The translations under genes were made by a program, and so were the position numbers. Shown here piece after piece: positions 1-8,473 of a DNA stretch of 34,780 bases (its first letter is position 1; every line of letters begins with the position of its first letter). Under the pieces are notes generated by a model. The model saw nothing but the letters and a program-made list of their open reading frames with translations, ran no database searches and had not been told where the DNA came from. Origin of the DNA: an uncultured Actinomycetes bacterium (GTDB taxonomy: Bacteria; Actinomycetota; Actinomycetes; Nanopelagicales; Nanopelagicaceae). The DNA is taken from the NCBI GenBank assembly GCA_903871555.1, contig CAIQHM010000036.1, forward strand, positions 1 through 34,780, given 5' to 3'.

Positions 1-1
1 A

Positions 2-511
2 ACTCTTCGAAATCTACTTGTCCGTCAACCTTCACGAATGAAGATATTGGCAGGCAAATTTATTGCGATGAAATTATTTGCTTTGGTGATGGTTCTATTT
101 GCAGGAGCGCTAAGTATTGCGATTTCTTACGCCCTTTCTGGGCGCGCAAAAGTTGATACAACAGCTTGGGGAACCTCGGCGGCGATGCATCTGCTCTTTG
201 AAAGCACCCTAAATATCTTTATCTCAACTCTCAGTTTTGGGGCATTCGGCATGATTCTTGGGCTCTTGTTGCGATCACCGATAAGCGCAATAGCGGTGGG
301 CGTTCTTTGGAACTTAATCCTCGAAAATATTTTGGCCGCATTGATAAATAGCACTGCCAAGTGGTTGCCAGGCATTAACTTTGCCAATATTGGCGAAGGT
401 GGGAATATAAATCTAAGTTACAAACATTCGTTGGCTGTAACGATTGGCTATTTACTAATAAGCGGCACTCTTGCTGCAATTTTATTTAAAAGGCGAGATG
501 TCGCAAATTAG
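2..511 (+). CDS. ABC-2 type transporter permease, 3' part (5' end outside window)
   Basis: The reading frame is open to the first base of the window. The residues before the track's first ATG (TLRNLLVRQPSR) read on smoothly into MKILAGKF, so the ATG at 38 is internal and the gene starts upstream. The TLRNLLVRQPSR-x-K-LAGK pattern is typical of the cytoplasmic loop before the later membrane helices of ABC-2 permeases. About four hydrophobic helices follow, the last near the C-terminus before KRRDVAN. It is the membrane part of an exporter for an unknown substrate; the ATPase gene is probably just upstream. The family assignment is by pattern recognition, and no substrate can be named. Confidence 0.75.
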   Translation, partial: TLRNLLVRQPSRMKILAGKFIAMKLFALVMVLFAGALSIAISYALSGRAKVDTTAWGTSAAMHLLFESTLNIFISTLSFGAFGMILGLLLRSPISAIAVGVLWNLILENILAALINSTAKWLPGINFANIGEGGNINLSYKHSLAVTIGYLLISGTLAAILFKRRDVAN

Positions 512-516
512 CGACA
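499..516 (+). terminator. Small hairpin at the end of the ABC permease gene
   Basis: A perfect inverted repeat, TGTCGC-AAATTA-GCGACA, spans the permease stop codon. The 6-bp stem is GC-rich, but no T-run follows, so it is not a classical intrinsic terminator. It may protect the 3' end of the mRNA or pause polymerase before the promoter of the next gene. Confidence 0.35.
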
Positions 517-554
517 CAGCCTCATAATTTCCGCTTATTCACAGCATCAACCTT

Positions 555-566
555 TATCCTTGGCTG
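555..566 (+). promoter_or_regulatory. Leaderless-type -10 element before the NlpC/P60 gene
   Basis: TATCCT lies at 555-560, exactly six bases before the ATG at 567. There is no Shine-Dalgarno. A -10 at this distance would start transcription at the A of ATG. No convincing -35 is visible. Confidence 0.5.
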
Positions 567-1775
567 ATGTCAAAGAAAATTACAAGCGCGCTAATTGTGC
601 TGGGAATTTCTTTAACAACATTTAGCACTGATATTTCGCAGGCGAAAACACCAAAGCCGACTCTGGCGCAGATTGATGCGGCAAAGAAAGAAGAAGCGGC
701 AAAAGCTGAAGCGGCAAAGAAAGCGGCAGCAGTCCTTAATTCTGCAACCAAGACTCTCAATCAATTAACTGCGATTGCAGATTCTGCACAAGTTGCTTAT
801 AACAAGGCGCTTAAAGAGTTAGCAATTGCTAAGGCAAATGCGAAAGCCGCTGCCGATCATGCTGCCAAGACACAAGCTGAAGTTGGCAAGGCCACTCGAG
901 TAATTGGAAAGATGGCATCTAATGCCTACAAACTTGGTGGCGACTTCACAAATATTAATGCGCTGTTGAGCGCGAATGGCCCACAAGATTTAATTGATCA
1001 ATTAACAACGCTAGATAAAATTGGAAACACAAACACAGTTGCACTCAAGCGATTCAAGGCAGCAGAAGCTGCAGCAAAGATTGCAAAGATCGAAGCCGAC
1101 CGAACTAAAGCTGCGCAAGAATCAGCGACAGCAAAAGTTGCTGCAGCAAAGAAAATCGCGGATGATGCAAAGGCTGCACAACAAAAAGAAGTAGCCAAAT
1201 TGCGTTCGGTTCAAAACAAACTTGCCGCTGAACTTTCAAAAGCTAAGAACTTCCGAGTAACGCTTGAACAACAACGCCAACTTGCCTTGCTCGAGGAAGC
1301 AAATGCAGTTACGGCTACCAAAACTCCAAATCAATTTAAAGTTTGGCCAAATAAAGGTTTCACCGGCCGTTCTACAATTCGATCAACTGAAGCAATTAGA
1401 ACAAACGCAGTTGCATTTGCTAAGAAGCAAGTTCAGGCACGCAAGCCATATATTTGGGGAGCTCAAGGTCCAAATGCTTTCGATTGTTCTGGTCTGGTTT
1501 ATGCGGCATATAAAGATGCGGGCTTGGGATATCCGCAGTGGGGTCGCTTAAATGCTGCGCTCTATTTTGTGGCAACAAAGCGAGTTGCATTCAATGATTT
1601 AGTCCCTGGTGATTTACTTTTCTATTCATATGATGGATCGGTTCAAAATATTCACCACATAACTATCTATGCTGGAAATGGCATGATGTGGGAAGCAAAC
1701 TCACGCAAAGTTGGCTTGATTTACTCGAATATGTACAGCATTAAGGGCTTAATGCCATCTGGCGGCCGAGTCTAA
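567..1775 (+). CDS. Secreted NlpC/P60 peptidoglycan endopeptidase with coiled-coil N-terminus
   Basis: The 402-aa protein begins with a Sec signal peptide (MSKKITSALIVLGISLTTFS, cleavage probably after SQA). A long Ala/Lys/Glu-rich coiled coil follows (about residues 40-240), then a linker and a C-terminal NlpC/P60 domain. The catalytic Cys307 lies in FDCSGLVYAAY and the His364 in NIHHITIYAG, with a polar residue expected in MWEANS. By family knowledge it cleaves D-Glu/meso-DAP bonds in stem peptides outside the cell, as RipA-like enzymes do in cell separation. The coiled coil may regulate or localise it. It stands alone, with its own leaderless promoter, between the transporter and tilS. Confidence 0.9.
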   Translation: MSKKITSALIVLGISLTTFSTDISQAKTPKPTLAQIDAAKKEEAAKAEAAKKAAAVLNSATKTLNQLTAIADSAQVAYNKALKELAIAKANAKAAADHAAKTQAEVGKATRVIGKMASNAYKLGGDFTNINALLSANGPQDLIDQLTTLDKIGNTNTVALKRFKAAEAAAKIAKIEADRTKAAQESATAKVAAAKKIADDAKAAQQKEVAKLRSVQNKLAAELSKAKNFRVTLEQQRQLALLEEANAVTATKTPNQFKVWPNKGFTGRSTIRSTEAIRTNAVAFAKKQVQARKPYIWGAQGPNAFDCSGLVYAAYKDAGLGYPQWGRLNAALYFVATKRVAFNDLVPGDLLFYSYDGSVQNIHHITIYAGNGMMWEANSRKVGLIYSNMYSIKGLMPSGGRV

Positions 1776-1787
1776 AAGTTTTATAGA

Positions 1788-2780
1788 GTGCTCCATGTGA
1801 GCGCCAAAACCCCAGCACTACTTGAACTGCGACAAGCAGTTCGCTTTTGGTTTGAAAAATTAGAGCCAAATTCAAAGGTGTGTGTGGGCGTTTCAGGCGG
1901 CGCTGATTCTTTAGCTTTAGCAGTCGCGGCAAAGCTTGAAGCAAATAACTTCAACATCGATTTAATTGCAGTAATTGTTGATCATGGGCTGCAGGAACAA
2001 TCAGCAGAAGTTGCTTCGCTTACTGCGAAGAAATTAAAAGTAATTGGTTATGAAGATATTTTTATCGGTAAAGCTAATGTGCAATTAGTTGATGGGCTTG
2101 AAGCCTCTGCCAGACGAGCCCGGTATAAAGTTTTTGAACAAGCGATGGAAACTTTTAGCGCTACGACTTTTCTACTTGGCCACACTAAAAACGATCAAGC
2201 CGAAGGCGTTCTATTAGGACTTGCTCGGGGATCTGGAACTAAATCACTTTCTGGAATGCAAGAAGTCACTGGCTCATATGTCAGACCATTTTTAAATATC
2301 AATCGAAGTACTACGGAAGCGGCTTGTATCGAAGCTGGTATTGAATATTGGAACGATCCGCATAATTTGAGTTCTGAATTTTCAAGAGTTCGAGTTCGTC
2401 AAAACATCTTGCCGCTAATTGAGAGAGAGATTGGACCTGGAATTATTGATGCGCTCTCACGTTCAGCAAAAATTCTGCGCGAGGATGCCAGCGCTCTAGA
2501 TGAATGGGCTGATTCAGTTTTTGCCCAAATTAATCCGACTGATATCGAAATCTCGACCTTGGCCATTCTTCCAATTGCGGTCCGAAGCAGGGTATTGCGA
2601 AAGGCGATTTATGCGGCAGGTGCGCCAGCCGGCAGTATTTCGGCCTCACATCTGGAACCAATTGAGGCTTATGTGAGCGATTGGCGTGGTCAGGGCCACA
2701 CATCTCTCCCTGGTGGTGTGAAGGTTTGCCGAATTTCGGGCAGACTTTCGCTCTTGCAGCAGGATCCTATTCAGCCATAA
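1788..2780 (+). CDS. tilS: tRNA(Ile)-lysidine synthase TilS
   Basis: The protein (330 aa from the GTG at 1788) carries the PP-loop SGGADS (residues 36-41) in KVCVGVSGGADSLALAV. Downstream are HTKNDQAEGVLLGLARGSG and the WNDPHN segment typical of TilS. It ATP-dependently attaches lysine to C34 of the tRNA-Ile with CAU anticodon, changing its decoding from AUG to AUA. It is shorter than E. coli TilS, as usual in Actinobacteria. An in-frame GTG at 1797 is an alternative start. TATAGA sits directly before 1788, so the promoter and start are not fully settled. It leads the conserved actinobacterial run tilS-hpt-ftsH. Confidence 0.93.
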   Translation: MLHVSAKTPALLELRQAVRFWFEKLEPNSKVCVGVSGGADSLALAVAAKLEANNFNIDLIAVIVDHGLQEQSAEVASLTAKKLKVIGYEDIFIGKANVQLVDGLEASARRARYKVFEQAMETFSATTFLLGHTKNDQAEGVLLGLARGSGTKSLSGMQEVTGSYVRPFLNINRSTTEAACIEAGIEYWNDPHNLSSEFSRVRVRQNILPLIEREIGPGIIDALSRSAKILREDASALDEWADSVFAQINPTDIEISTLAILPIAVRSRVLRKAIYAAGAPAGSISASHLEPIEAYVSDWRGQGHTSLPGGVKVCRISGRLSLLQQDPIQP

Positions 2781-2801
2781 AAGTAGAGAGAGAATCGCCT
2801 C

Positions 2802-3353
2802 GTGGATTTAGCAACAACCGGAACAGATATTGAACGCGTAATTGTTACTGAAGAACAAATTCGTGCGCGCCTTAAAGAATTAGCACAACAAGTTGAAAAA
2901 GATTATGAAGGTAAGGACCTGCTTTTAATTGGTGTGCTTAAAGGTGCTGTCATGACAATGGCGGATTTAGCTCGTTCTTTGCAACGTCATATTGAAATGG
3001 ATTGGATGGCAGTTTCTTCATATGGCTCTGGAACTAAATCAAGTGGCGTTGTTCGAATTCTTAAAGATTTGGATCGCGACATAACGGGGCGCGAAGTTGT
3101 AATCGTTGAAGATATTGTTGATACCGGGCTAACACTTGGTTGGTTAAAGGCAAACCTGGAATCTCGTGGTGCAAAGAGCGTTGAAATCTTGACTTTGCTC
3201 CGCAAACCAGAAGCAGCAAAAGTTGAAGTTGATGTTAAGTATGTTGGCTTTGATATTCCGACTGAATTCGTTGTCGGGTATGGACTTGATTTTGATGAAA
3301 AATATCGCAACCTTGATTTCATTGGTGTACTAGCAAAGCATATGTATTCATGA
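2802..3353 (+). CDS. hpt: Hypoxanthine(-guanine) phosphoribosyltransferase
   Basis: This 183-aa enzyme has the PRPP-binding loop VEDIVDTGLTL (residues 102-112) and the flexible-loop segment SSYGSGTKSSG, both diagnostic of purine phosphoribosyltransferases of the Hpt type. It salvages hypoxanthine or guanine to IMP or GMP. The GTG start at 2802 follows a purine-rich GAGAGAGA stretch that can act as a ribosome binding site. The gap from tilS is 21 bases, and the 3' end overlaps ftsH by 4 bases (ATGA), so the three genes are probably one transcript. Confidence 0.95.
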   Translation: MDLATTGTDIERVIVTEEQIRARLKELAQQVEKDYEGKDLLLIGVLKGAVMTMADLARSLQRHIEMDWMAVSSYGSGTKSSGVVRILKDLDRDITGREVVIVEDIVDTGLTLGWLKANLESRGAKSVEILTLLRKPEAAKVEVDVKYVGFDIPTEFVVGYGLDFDEKYRNLDFIGVLAKHMYS

Positions 3354-5404
3354 CCGAGAAGGATTCAAAAAAGAAAGTTGAACCTAAAACAAAGAAGAAG
3401 ATTAAATTCTCAAAGGCACGCCTGCGTAAGACTTTGCGTGGTCCGCTCTTCTGGATTATTTTATCTTTAATTCTAGTTAGCTTCTTCGGGCAACTCTCTT
3501 CAAGCGGCGATAAATTCACAAAGGTTGAAACTTCTACGATTCTGGCAGCGATATCTGCAAATAAGGTTGATTCCGCGCTCGTAATTGATCGTGATCAGAA
3601 AATCGAAGTTATTTTAAAATCTGGAAATTTTGTTAAAGGATCTAAGAAACTTTATGCCTCATTTGTTTCTGGTGAAGAACCCCAAATAATTGAACTCTTA
3701 ACAAGTAACCCACCTCCAAAGAAGTGGGATGTGAAGGTTCCGACTCAGTCATTCTTGATGTCGCTATTCCTAAGTTTCGCACCACTTCTATTAATTGGTT
3801 TCCTATTGCTTCTCTTTATGGGAAATGCCCAAGGCGGAAATAAAGTTTTCTCTTTTGGGAAATCAAAGGCAAAACTGCAGACAAAAGAGATGCCGAAGAA
3901 TACTTTCGCGGATGTTGCGGGAGCAGATGAAGCGGTAGCAGAATTAATTGAAATCAAAGACTTTCTCGCTTCGCCACAAAAGTATCAAGATATTGGCGCC
4001 AAGATTCCAAAAGGTGTTCTGCTTTATGGGCCGCCAGGAACCGGTAAAACCTTATTAGCTCGTGCGGTAGCGGGAGAAGCTAACGTACCGTTCTATTCAA
4101 TTTCTGGCTCTGAATTTGTTGAAATGTTCGTAGGTGTAGGTGCTTCACGCGTTCGTGATTTATTCGCTCAAGCGAAAGCAAACGCGCCCGCAATTATCTT
4201 TGTTGATGAAATTGATGCGGTTGGTCGTCAACGTGGTGCTGGACTCGGCGGCGGACACGATGAACGCGAACAGACTCTCAATCAGTTACTTGTCGAGATG
4301 GATGGCTTTGAAGCAAACGGCCAAGTTATCTTAATTGCAGCGACTAACCGTCCTGATGTTTTAGACCCAGCGCTCTTGCGCCCCGGAAGATTTGATCGAC
4401 AAATTCCAGTTGATCGTCCTGATTTAAAAGGTCGGGCTGCGATTCTTGCGGTTCATGCAAAGAACAAACCAATTGCAAAATCAGTTAAGTTAGCGGACTT
4501 TGCGAAACGCACACCAGGCTTTACCGGAGCCGATCTAGCAAATGTATTAAATGAAGCCGCGCTGCTGACTGCTAGGGAAAATGCAAAGGTAATTACAAAC
4601 GCTGCGCTAGATGAAGCAATCGATCGCGTGATGGCCGGGCCACAACGCAAGACAAGATTGATGACCGAGGAAGAGCGCCGAATTACTGCGTATCACGAAG
4701 GTGGCCATGCTCTTGTTGCGCATGCACTTCCACATACCGATCCAGTTCATAAAATTACAATCATGCCGCGCGGTCGCGCACTTGGTTACACAATGATTTT
4801 GCCCGAAGAGGATCGATATGCAACGACTCGAAATCAAATGCTTGATCAACTGGCATATTCATTAGGTGGTCGCGCAGCAGAAGAGTTAATTTTCCATGAC
4901 CCAACAACGGGTGCCTCAAATGATATTGAGAAGGCCACAAACTTGGCTCGCGCAATGGTTACGCAATATGGAATGACTGAACGTATCGGCGCAATCAAAT
5001 TAGGTATCAGCGAAGGTGAACCTTTCCTTGGTCGCAATTATGGGCACCAACGTGATTACTCCGAAGAGGTAGCTGGAATAATTGACTCAGAAATTCGCGT
5101 ATTAATTGAGAGCGCTCATCAAGAAGCCTATGAAATTCTCGTTGCCAACCGAGATATTCTCGATGATTTAGTAGAAGTCTTGTTGGAAAAAGAGACGCTT
5201 CTTAAAGATGAGATTGAACTTATTTTCAAGAAAGTTAGATTGGTATCACGTCGTCCCGCTTGGACGGGTTCTGATAATCGCAAACCAAGTGCTCAACCAC
5301 CAGTTGCACTTTCACCTGCGAAACCGCAAGCACCAGTAATTGAGGAAGAAGAAGAGAAAGTTATTCGCAAGCCAAGAAAGAAAGCAACACCACCAAGTGA
5401 ATGA
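3350..5404 (+). CDS. ftsH: ATP-dependent zinc metalloprotease FtsH
   Basis: The 684-aa membrane protease has a basic cytoplasmic N-terminus, a first membrane helix at about 32-48 and a second at about 135-158. The AAA+ module has Walker A GPPGTGKT (about 227-234), Walker [16 protein letters not shown] and the second region of homology [18 protein letters not shown]. The M41 protease zinc site is HEGGH (about 449-453), with the third ligand expected in [11 protein letters not shown]. It forms a hexamer that degrades misfolded membrane proteins and short-lived regulators. The C-terminal tail is Pro/Lys/Glu-rich and poorly conserved. The start overlaps hpt by 4 bases. Confidence 0.97.
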   Translation: MTEKDSKKKVEPKTKKKIKFSKARLRKTLRGPLFWIILSLILVSFFGQLSSSGDKFTKVETSTILAAISANKVDSALVIDRDQKIEVILKSGNFVKGSKKLYASFVSGEEPQIIELLTSNPPPKKWDVKVPTQSFLMSLFLSFAPLLLIGFLLLLFMGNAQGGNKVFSFGKSKAKLQTKEMPKNTFADVAGADEAVAELIEIKDFLASPQKYQDIGAKIPKGVLLYGPPGTGKTLLARAVAGEANVPFYSISGSEFVEMFVGVGASRVRDLFAQAKANAPAIIFVDEIDAVGRQRGAGLGGGHDEREQTLNQLLVEMDGFEANGQVILIAATNRPDVLDPALLRPGRFDRQIPVDRPDLKGRAAILAVHAKNKPIAKSVKLADFAKRTPGFTGADLANVLNEAALLTARENAKVITNAALDEAIDRVMAGPQRKTRLMTEEERRITAYHEGGHALVAHALPHTDPVHKITIMPRGRALGYTMILPEEDRYATTRNQMLDQLAYSLGGRAAEELIFHDPTTGASNDIEKATNLARAMVTQYGMTERIGAIKLGISEGEPFLGRNYGHQRDYSEEVAGIIDSEIRVLIESAHQEAYEILVANRDILDDLVEVLLEKETLLKDEIELIFKKVRLVSRRPAWTGSDNRKPSAQPPVALSPAKPQAPVIEEEEEKVIRKPRKKATPPSE

Positions 5405-6020
5405 AATAACTCCGATTTCGATGGGGCCCCACGATGGTGGCGCGAAAGGTGAGTTTGATCAAGCGCGTGCAGAAAAAGCAGTAACTGAATTGCTCTTAGC
5501 TATCGGCGAGGATCCAAATCGCGATGGTCTGCGTGATACTCCAGCACGGGTTGCAAGAGCGCTAAAAGAAAACTTCGCGGGTCTGTGGCAGAAACCAGAA
5601 GAAGTTCTTTCTACAACCTTTGACATCGGACATAGAGAACTAGTGATCGTTCGCGACATTGAAGTTTTTTCACATTGTGAACATCACTTAACGCCGTTCC
5701 ATGGCGTTGCCCATATTGGGTATATCCCAGGAGAACGTGGACAAATCACTGGCCTGTCAAAGTTAGCAAGACTTGTAGATATGTATGCCAAACGACCTCA
5801 AGTTCAAGAACGGTTAACATCTCAAATAGCCGATGCGATGGTCGAAGTTTTAAATCCTGCGGGGGTAATTGTTGTAATCGATTGCGAGCATTTATGTATG
5901 TCAATGCGCGGGGTTCGTAAATCTGAAGCGAGAACAATTACTAGTGCAGTTCGCGGGCAATTGAGAGATCCTGCAACTCGCGCCGAGGCCATGAGCCTTA
6001 TTACTTCAAATAATCGATAA
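5397..6020 (+). CDS. folE: GTP cyclohydrolase I (zinc type)
   Basis: FolE converts GTP to 7,8-dihydroneopterin triphosphate, the entry step to folate. The zinc ligands are seen in [13 protein letters not shown] (Cys and His) and in [11 protein letters not shown] (Cys), which marks the FolE-IA type. I chose the GTG at 5397 (VNEITPIS, 207 aa), which overlaps ftsH by 8 bases. The track's start at 5340 lies deep in ftsH and would add a Lys/Arg-rich stretch that is only the ftsH tail read in another frame. The ATG at 5421 is an alternative. It is the first gene of a folate block with folP, folB and folK. Confidence 0.93.
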   Translation: MNEITPISMGPHDGGAKGEFDQARAEKAVTELLLAIGEDPNRDGLRDTPARVARALKENFAGLWQKPEEVLSTTFDIGHRELVIVRDIEVFSHCEHHLTPFHGVAHIGYIPGERGQITGLSKLARLVDMYAKRPQVQERLTSQIADAMVEVLNPAGVIVVIDCEHLCMSMRGVRKSEARTITSAVRGQLRDPATRAEAMSLITSNNR

Positions 6021-6024
6021 CACA

Positions 6025-6825
6025 ATGCATGAGCGCACTCTCGTAATGGGAATCTTAAATGTGACTCCAGATTCATTTGCAGATGGCGGAAGACACTTTG
6101 ACTTTGCCTCCGCAATAACTAGAGCGAAAATAATGATTGAAGAGGGCGTGGATATTATCGATGTTGGGGGTGAATCAACTCGCCCTGGCGCTGATCGCAT
6201 AAGTGAAGAGACTGAACGAGACCGCGTGATACCAGTGATAACAGAGCTCGCCGAACTTGGGATAACACTTAGCATTGACACAACTCGTTCCGATATTGCA
6301 AAAGCTGCAATCGCTGCTGGTGCAACTATTGTTAACGATGTAAGTGGCGGATTAGCCGATCCAAAGATGGCAAAAGTTATTGCCAGCAACTCAGCGATTC
6401 AATATGTAGTTATGCATTGGCGTGGACATTCGAAAGATATGCAGAAAGCAGCGCAATATAAGAATGTTGTAAGTGAAGTTAAAGAGGAGTTAGATGATCG
6501 CGTCATTGAGCTAACTAAATCTGGAATTTTGCCGGAACAAATAATCTTGGATCCAGGAATTGGGTTTGCGAAAAGCACTGAACATAATTGGGAGTTGCTA
6601 AAAAATATTGATCGCTTGCAGCTTCTCGGCTTTCCAATTCTTGTAGGGGCATCACGTAAACGATTCTTGGGTGATTTGCTAGGTGCTAGATCAGCCGACG
6701 ATCGCGAATTTGCATCTATTGCATTAACCACATATTTAGCGAAGGCTGGTGCTTGGGGAGTTAGAACGCATTCAGTAAAACCCCATCGCGATGCAATTGC
6801 TGTTGTCGAGGAGATGCGAAAATGA
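6025..6825 (+). CDS. folP: Dihydropteroate synthase
   Basis: The 266-aa TIM-barrel enzyme shows MGILNVTPDSFADGG near the start, DVGGESTRPGA for the pterin/pABA site, SIDTTRSDIA, NDVSGG, DPGIGFAK and GASRKRFLG. All are hallmark DHPS loops. It condenses 6-hydroxymethyl-dihydropterin diphosphate with p-aminobenzoate, and sulfonamides target this family. It starts five bases after folE and overlaps folB by 4 bases. Confidence 0.96.
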   Translation: MHERTLVMGILNVTPDSFADGGRHFDFASAITRAKIMIEEGVDIIDVGGESTRPGADRISEETERDRVIPVITELAELGITLSIDTTRSDIAKAAIAAGATIVNDVSGGLADPKMAKVIASNSAIQYVVMHWRGHSKDMQKAAQYKNVVSEVKEELDDRVIELTKSGILPEQIILDPGIGFAKSTEHNWELLKNIDRLQLLGFPILVGASRKRFLGDLLGARSADDREFASIALTTYLAKAGAWGVRTHSVKPHRDAIAVVEEMRK

Positions 6826-7184
6826 GCGACAAGATTTCATTGACTGGAATTTCTGCCTCTGGTTTTCATGGTGTGTTTCCAGAGGAGCGGCGCGATGGCC
6901 AAATATTTATTGTTGATCTAGAACTCTTTGCCAACTTGGCACCCGCTGGCGAATCCGATGATCTAACTAAGACAGTTAACTATGCAAGCGTTGCTGCCGC
7001 GGTAGTTGAAGAGATAACGGGTGAACCGCTTTCGCTAATCGAAGCCCTTGCCAATCGCATTAGCCAAAGAGTTCTTGGCGATTACCCTTTAATTGACTCA
7101 ATCTTGGTAACTGTTCATAAACCAGATGCGCCAGTTGGAATTAACTTTAAAGATATTTCAGTAACGATTGAACGCCGCAGATGA
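6822..7184 (+). CDS. folB: Dihydroneopterin aldolase
   Basis: This small 120-aa enzyme has the family's typical start (ISLTGISASGFHGVFPEER) with catalytic-region residues, KTVNYASVAAAV in the middle and a C-terminal VTVHKPDAPVG. It cleaves dihydroneopterin to 6-hydroxymethyl-dihydropterin and glycolaldehyde. It overlaps folP and folK by 4 bases each, which implies coupled translation. Confidence 0.93.
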   Translation: MSDKISLTGISASGFHGVFPEERRDGQIFIVDLELFANLAPAGESDDLTKTVNYASVAAAVVEEITGEPLSLIEALANRISQRVLGDYPLIDSILVTVHKPDAPVGINFKDISVTIERRR

Positions 7185-7627
7185 AGGTAGTAATTGCACT
7201 TGGGTCTAACTTAGGCGACCGCGAATTAAACATTGATAGCGCAGTTGCAGAACTGGCAAAAGTTATTGAAGTTACACACCTCTCAACAAATTATGAAACC
7301 GATCCTGTGGGCGGACCGGCTCAGCCTAAATATTTAAATGCAGTACTAATTGGGAAGTCACAGTTAGATCCGCACGATTTATTAATTGCGATGCTAGAAA
7401 TAGAGAATCGACTTGGCAGAACAAGAGAAGTTCATTGGGGACCTCGCACTATTGACTTAGATTTAATTGTTGCAGGCAGCGAAATTGTTAAGACCGAGGT
7501 ACTAGAACTTCCACATCCAAGGGCGCATGAGCGCACTTTTGTACTAGAACCTTGGCTTGAAATTGATCCAAACGCTCAAATTCCTGGCCGCGGTTTAGCA
7601 AAAGTTATTTTGGAGAGTTTGGAATAA
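7181..7627 (+). CDS. folK: 6-hydroxymethyl-dihydropterin pyrophosphokinase
   Basis: The 148-aa protein opens with VIALGSNLGDRELNI and carries the HPPK signature region GPRTIDLDLIV and LPHPRAHERTFVLEPW. It transfers pyrophosphate from ATP to 6-hydroxymethyl-dihydropterin, the substrate for FolP. It is the last of the four folate genes; a 48-base gap follows before panC. Confidence 0.95.
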   Translation: MKVVIALGSNLGDRELNIDSAVAELAKVIEVTHLSTNYETDPVGGPAQPKYLNAVLIGKSQLDPHDLLIAMLEIENRLGRTREVHWGPRTIDLDLIVAGSEIVKTEVLELPHPRAHERTFVLEPWLEIDPNAQIPGRGLAKVILESLE

Positions 7628-7675
7628 GGGTTGTAACCTTGGTTCACGAGCCCGGTACCCGGAAAGGACTGGAGC

Positions 7676-8473
7676 ATGAATCTGAAGCTAAATCATCCAG
7701 TCGCCTTTGTTCCGACCATGGGCGCTCTTCATGCTGGGCATGAATCCTTAATTAGAATTGCTAAATCACTTGAAAATGAAGTTGTTGTAAGTATTTTTGT
7801 AAATCCACTGCAATTTGAGAACCCAGATGATTTTACAAATTACCCAAAAACGCTAGAGGTTGATACGAAAGTTGCAGAAAAAAGTGGTGCAACTTTTGTT
7901 TGGGCACCAATATTTGAAGAGATATATCCAAGTGATCCAGAAATAATTTCAGCCGGGGCAATCGGAAATCTCTTTGAAGGCGTGCATAGATTCGGTCATT
8001 TCGATGGTGTATTAACTGTTGTGAAGCGGCTCTTTGATTTAGTACAACCAAAATTTGCAGTTTTTGGCGAGAAAGATTTCCAGCAGCTATTTCTAATTAA
8101 AGAGATGGTTCAACGCTTGCAATTGCCGATTGAGATTATTGCCGCCCCAACAGTTCGTGAGCCAAACGGTGTCGCGATGTCCTCCAGAAATTCTCGATTG
8201 TCAGTTACAGAACGAGATCAGGCTTCTGGAATCTACTCTGCATTAAAAGTAGCTGCAGAGGTGAAAGAGATCGATCGTGCCCGAGCGATATTGGCTAAAG
8301 ATTTGCATTCAATTCCAGGATTTCTTCTAGATTATGCCGAGATAATCGATGAAGATACTTTCGAATTAGCTACAGATACGACGGTTAATTCTCGTGCGAT
8401 TGTTGCTGGGTGGATAAATGGTCTGCGATTGCTAGACAATATAGCCATGTCGAATAAGGTTACGACCAAATGA
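7676..8473 (+). CDS. panC: Pantothenate synthetase
   Basis: PanC joins pantoate and beta-alanine using ATP. The nucleotidyltransferase motifs are PTMGALHAGHESL (HIGH-like HAGH), VSIFVNPLQF, FGEKDFQQL and SSRNSRLS. At 265 aa it is short: the sequence reaches VPTMGALH after only about ten residues, whereas most PanC proteins have about twenty more at the N-terminus. The ATG at 7676 has AAAGGA seven bases upstream, and the same frame upstream meets a stop at 7634 with no standard start codon between, so the short start is real. It overlaps nadB by 4 bases. Confidence 0.94.
   Translation: MNLKLNHPVAFVPTMGALHAGHESLIRIAKSLENEVVVSIFVNPLQFENPDDFTNYPKTLEVDTKVAEKSGATFVWAPIFEEIYPSDPEIISAGAIGNLFEGVHRFGHFDGVLTVVKRLFDLVQPKFAVFGEKDFQQLFLIKEMVQRLQLPIEIIAAPTVREPNGVAMSSRNSRLSVTERDQASGIYSALKVAAEVKEIDRARAILAKDLHSIPGFLLDYAEIIDEDTFELATDTTVNSRAIVAGWINGLRLLDNIAMSNKVTTK

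Noticed and set aside
998-1198. Ala-rich minus-strand ORFs opposite the NlpC/P60 gene
   Set aside because: They mirror the Ala/Lys-rich coiled coil of the real gene, as does the one at 554-760.
5340-5396. Track start of folE at 5340
   Set aside because: It lies within the ftsH coding end and encodes only a Lys/Arg-rich stretch from the shifted ftsH tail. GTG 5397 gives a normal FolE length.
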